From Porphyridium purpureum (Eukaryota > Rhodophyta > Bangiophyceae > Porphyridiales > Porphyridiaceae): a stretch of 64,000 nucleotides of DNA. Made by a program: the position numbers and the translations under genes. The stretch spans positions 1,054,001 to 1,118,000 of the forward strand of contig VRMN01000002.1 in NCBI GenBank assembly GCA_008690995.1, written 5' to 3'. The notes under the pieces were generated by a model. That model was not told where the DNA came from. It was given only the letters and a program-made list of their open reading frames with translations, and did not search any database. Of the stretch, positions 61,701 through 64,000 are shown piece by piece. How positions within the stretch are numbered: the first letter of the stretch is position 1; each line of letters opens with the position of its first letter.

Positions 61701-63583
61701 TGCGTAAAGCGGCGCTGGAATTCGTTCGCGCGGCGAAAATTGCCTTGTCTGTTTTCCAGATTTTCCCCGGCTGCCTCGGCGACTGTGGGACCGGACGGGC
61801 GAAGAAACATGGCAGGTATGCACAAAACGGTCACAAGAGCGATTCTTTGGAGGAGGCAATCGAAGGACGTCTGGACCACTCAAATGTGGTCGAGACGCAC
61901 ATCACGTCGTTTGGTTTGGTCGTAGATGGCTCAACACTCCAGTACGTGCTCGACTCTGACCTGTCAGAAAAATTCATGGTGCTGGCAAAAATGGCACGTG
62001 CAGTGATCACGTGCCGAGTCTCGCCCAAGCAAAAGGCCGACCTGGTGCGGTTAGTGCGCAAATATGACCCTTTGAAGGTATCACTAGCGATCGGCGACGG
62101 CGCGAACGACGTGGGAATGATCCAGGCGGCACACGTCGGTATCGGATTGTACGGCAAGGAAGGCGTGGAGGCTGTGCTGGCGTCAGACTTTGCTATTGGT
62201 CGCTTCCACTATCTGACGCGGCTCATTCTGGTGCATGGTCGCTGGTCCTTCAAACGCATGTCCAAAATGTCCATGGCCGTCATCTACAAGTCGATCTTCT
62301 GGGTGATGCAGGACTTTTGGATGGGTTGGTTTTTGCAGTTTTCGTCGCAGCCTTTAGTGGACCCACTGCTCGCGGGCCTGTATAATGTGTTTCTTAGCTT
62401 TCTGCCGGCATTCATGCTCGGTGTGTGGGACTACGATGTGCCACAAGACTATGCTCTCATGTTCCCGGAGATCTATCGAAAGGGCCATGCACGAACAGCG
62501 TCCCGCTACGGCGTTTTTGTTTCGTGGTTTATTGCGGCGATTTGGCACTCTGCGCTTGTGTTCTTCTCGGTTCGCGCGACATTTGCCCTGCCGGCAAGTG
62601 CTTCCATGAACCAGGGGCTCGATACCGGGCTGTTCGGTATGGGCTTTGTCATCGTGGGAGCAGTCATCTTTGTTCAACATTGCTACTTTGCGCTATTCGT
62701 GGGCGCGTGGACGTGGTTCTTTTTGGCGTTGTATCTGGTTTCGTTCACAGCTTACTTTTACGCGGGTATTATCTTCTGTCTTCCGAGCGTGTCGGCGGCT
62801 ATTTCGCCTGATGCCGACGGCATTGCGCAGTTTTTGTGGCAGCAGCCAAAACTTTATCTAGTCTGGTTTATTTTGCCCGTCATTGCATGTTTGCCATACT
62901 TCACGTACCGGTTTCTCAAGAAGAACTTTAATCCGAGTCTCAAGCACTACGTGAACGAGTTGGCGCGTCGCGGCATCCGACTGCAGGATATCTTGCCAGA
63001 TGAAGAGACCGAACGCCAGCTCTCCAGGAAGCCGGAGAAGTCCAAGAAGCCCAACATTACGCGTCGCGGCTTGGATTTTGCATACTCCGGGTACAACTTC
63101 GAGGCGGACGATACGGGTGCAATGCTTCGCACGGCGTTCAGACCAGACTATCGCAGGATCCAGATGCGTCATCTCAAGCGCTCAGGCTCGGATACTGAGT
63201 TGGACGTGATGGGTGTGAAGAGCAAGGGCATGGTAAGCATGGAAACTAAGCACCGCCGTGCGAGATCGGACGCGGCGACGCTTCGCAATGCGCGCTACGG
63301 TGGTGCGCAGGAGCCCGCGGAGGTGGTAACAGATGCGCAGATCAAAGCCGCAATAATGGCAGTGGAAGCTGGATACAGACCGGATTTTGGCGGCGGAACA
63401 GGGGGTAATGCAGTAGGCGTGGATCAGGCTGGCGGCCGGGGAGAACTGCGTTTCAACGTGGGAGGCGAAAATGCGGACAATAACTTAGTCGCTGGCTTGA
63501 AGGATACTAACAACCGCCGGCGGCGCGCTCCGCCACCTGGTGAGCGCAAGGTGCAGTTCGGCGGCAGTGCCGAAGCGCCTTGA
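58793..63583 (+). CDS. P4-type ATPase, phospholipid flippase, 1596 aa
   Basis: ATG at 58793 in an ACCATG context. P4 signatures: VVYLNEDEKN near the N-terminus, PANFYFLVVGILQ in the first membrane pair, DGETNLKRK in the actuator domain (about 219-227), phosphorylation motif DKTGTLT (Asp446), nucleotide-binding KGADNVIFDRL, GDGANDVGMI (about 1100), then six C-terminal membrane spans and a long tail. The nucleotide domain has a large, low-complexity insert (about 515-690, Ser/Gln/Ala-rich), making it longer than the 1100-1300 residues of most flippases. It moves aminophospholipids to the cytosolic leaflet, usually with a CDC50 partner that is not in this window. Confidence 0.94.
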   Translation: MLDREGVYGLATYGSHSPEEAPTSWADSDIARSVSGSLRRAKERWKKRLSKISSRFVPDAAPEKRVVYLNEDEKNAGFAKNYVSTTKYSVLSFFPMFLYLQFSRPANFYFLVVGILQTFDLFSLVTGFGRYGVVLTLGIMLTISCVREAIEDLKRYRQDRKVNRAQTQVLGQSGKVRWGNVRVGEILKVHAKEFIPADMLLLSCSSLDGVVFVETKNLDGETNLKRKSCLAPLAPYSGSEEALMNLKGTLECEAPNDRIYQFSGTLEVSVGDESQTLRLAATTDSLLVRGSSLRNTEFCYGLVVYAGGDTKLMQNMRDPPKKISTLEKSANRWLIVPWCWQLFCTSLFSGLGASSCDSAQPWYLSGDSEIGCSSLDKFALFVRYWIVFAGFVPIGLYVTMELVRVTQTVFIHSDWKMYYAPLDVWTSVRTTGLNEELGVIDYIFSDKTGTLTANEMVFKKCFVDGVVFSTEAERDKEVYEADCEVYSIAAMRDAMLAEQMSGYNHKIAGNGTAAALARKQSNTSSQSSGSTSPATKTNSASSAQNQQRPSSASAQAALLFFHLLGLCHTVVPESSIQQEEDAQRKALSPRARLEKLGAAMSPRKRASAAAAQLQATTVQGEAEESLHKDDAPAVPSEHGEEHFLTHSDADSSSDPAPHVNGNEKIVAEEFAKHSSTASDKNAVIETLGNEPVYQATSPDEAALVLAAYHAGLEFVSRSSSAMVLKTFGVGEEWEVLGVIEFTSLRKRMSVILREKASSLASGAGNPLRVYTKGADNVIFDRLADGQEGEVQKMTQILDSFAAEGLRTLVMGYAEIDEEFFADWLDQYTTAQGLLGAEREQAMATVEDQLERNLTLLGASAIEDKLQELVPEALRKFAMAGIKTWVATGDKQETAINIGLSCGILDADMDVVVINETSAEDAEAQIDRTLGRWTALRQLQGHSIIPGTNVSESVSGDQGEKGKKRKRKSALRKAALEFVRAAKIALSVFQIFPGCLGDCGTGRAKKHGRYAQNGHKSDSLEEAIEGRLDHSNVVETHITSFGLVVDGSTLQYVLDSDLSEKFMVLAKMARAVITCRVSPKQKADLVRLVRKYDPLKVSLAIGDGANDVGMIQAAHVGIGLYGKEGVEAVLASDFAIGRFHYLTRLILVHGRWSFKRMSKMSMAVIYKSIFWVMQDFWMGWFLQFSSQPLVDPLLAGLYNVFLSFLPAFMLGVWDYDVPQDYALMFPEIYRKGHARTASRYGVFVSWFIAAIWHSALVFFSVRATFALPASASMNQGLDTGLFGMGFVIVGAVIFVQHCYFALFVGAWTWFFLALYLVSFTAYFYAGIIFCLPSVSAAISPDADGIAQFLWQQPKLYLVWFILPVIACLPYFTYRFLKKNFNPSLKHYVNELARRGIRLQDILPDEETERQLSRKPEKSKKPNITRRGLDFAYSGYNFEADDTGAMLRTAFRPDYRRIQMRHLKRSGSDTELDVMGVKSKGMVSMETKHRRARSDAATLRNARYGGAQEPAEVVTDAQIKAAIMAVEAGYRPDFGGGTGGNAVGVDQAGGRGELRFNVGGENADNNLVAGLKDTNNRRRRAPPPGERKVQFGGSAEAP

Positions 63584-64000
63584 GAACATTTGGGAGCAGG
63601 AACGGAGCATGGCTGGCCAAGCAATGTCATTCAGGGTTCGTTGACACCTGTGTAGATCAGATAATAAGTGATGCATTTTATACTTATAATGTAAATCTTC
63701 TTCTTGCGGTCCGCTTCTGGAGCCGCGCCCGCCTTCGCCGCGCTGCGACTTGGACAATGCAATCCCGTCAGCTAGGTCACATCCTCGTTCGACCTGTGTA
63801 CCGCGGACTCTGTCATTTGCAACTGTGATGGACCGGCTCAACGCAAGAAAGGAAGGGCGTTTTCAGATGCCGATATCTTTGAGGCCCTTTTGAAGCAGTG
63901 ATGGACTTCAGCAACGTGATTAACTTTCCCCAGAAGAACCAAAACGTCTGCTGCTACGGAGCCGAGCAGTATGAGAAAGACTGTGAAGAAAAATAGAAAT
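63584..64000. other. 3' flank of the flippase gene and window end
   Basis: No clear gene. A 31-codon frame from ATG 63901 (MDFSNVINFPQKNQNVCCYG...) ends at 63996; it may be a tiny ORF or the start of an intron-containing gene, but nothing supports it beyond being open. Confidence 0.3.

Overview
The window looks like nuclear DNA of a red alga, most likely a Porphyridium-type unicell. This is an inference. The host genes from 22.4 kb onward are closely packed and read as single uninterrupted frames, even for families that usually carry introns (SAR1, P4-ATPase, PLAA). Several products carry plastid transit peptides beginning MAFV, MAAFV or MAFI. The set also mixes plastid functions (DXS, VIPP1, Cpn60) with eukaryotic ones (Sm-F, SAR1, eL42, an SMC5/6 subunit).

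Layout. (1) 1-7440 is a foreign-looking island: four or five genes of no recognised family, one with a RING finger, and an extraordinary density of ATAT-centred palindromes (CATATG, GATATC, AATATT). By eye there are 67 in 7.4 kb, against about 14 in the other 56.6 kb. Many extend to 8-14 bp of perfect dyad symmetry, and they lie in all reading phases and in non-coding DNA. (2) 7441-21000 is a retrotransposon zone. It holds a Ty3/Gypsy element at 7686-13145 (294-bp LTRs identical by eye, CCAGG target duplication, internal genes broken) and a chromodomain Ty3/Gypsy element on the minus strand at 13754-21000 (1057-bp LTRs, TGCA target duplication, looks whole). (3) 21001-22449 has no gene I can recognise. 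(4) 22450-64000 is ordinary, gene-dense host DNA: a secreted Hint/Hog protein, VIPP1, a Yae1-like protein, an OTU protease, a RING-less NSE1, a BK-type potassium channel, a small basic protein, PLAA/Doa1, a ULP1 SUMO protease, an ankyrin protein, a plastid protein of unknown function, a membrane protein, SAR1, plastid Cpn60, MenB, an RluA-type pseudouridine synthase, a degenerate RpiA-PCD fusion, mitochondrial bL28, DXS, eL42, Sm-F and a P4-ATPase.

How the genes relate. There is no operon logic, but several pairs are divergent and share promoter regions (3728-4009; OTU/NSE1; Cpn60/MenB; DXS/eL42). Plastid functions cluster between 45.9 and 55.1 kb (Cpn60, MenB, RpiA-like, DXS). MenB ends in AKL, a possible peroxisomal signal. 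GA-rich tracts precede VIPP1, MenB, DXS and eL42.

The best candidate for something undescribed is the palindrome island. Next are the RpiA-PCD pseudoenzyme and the VIPP1 transit peptide that lies out of frame with the VIPP1 body. Counts were made by reading, not by computation, and no database was searched.
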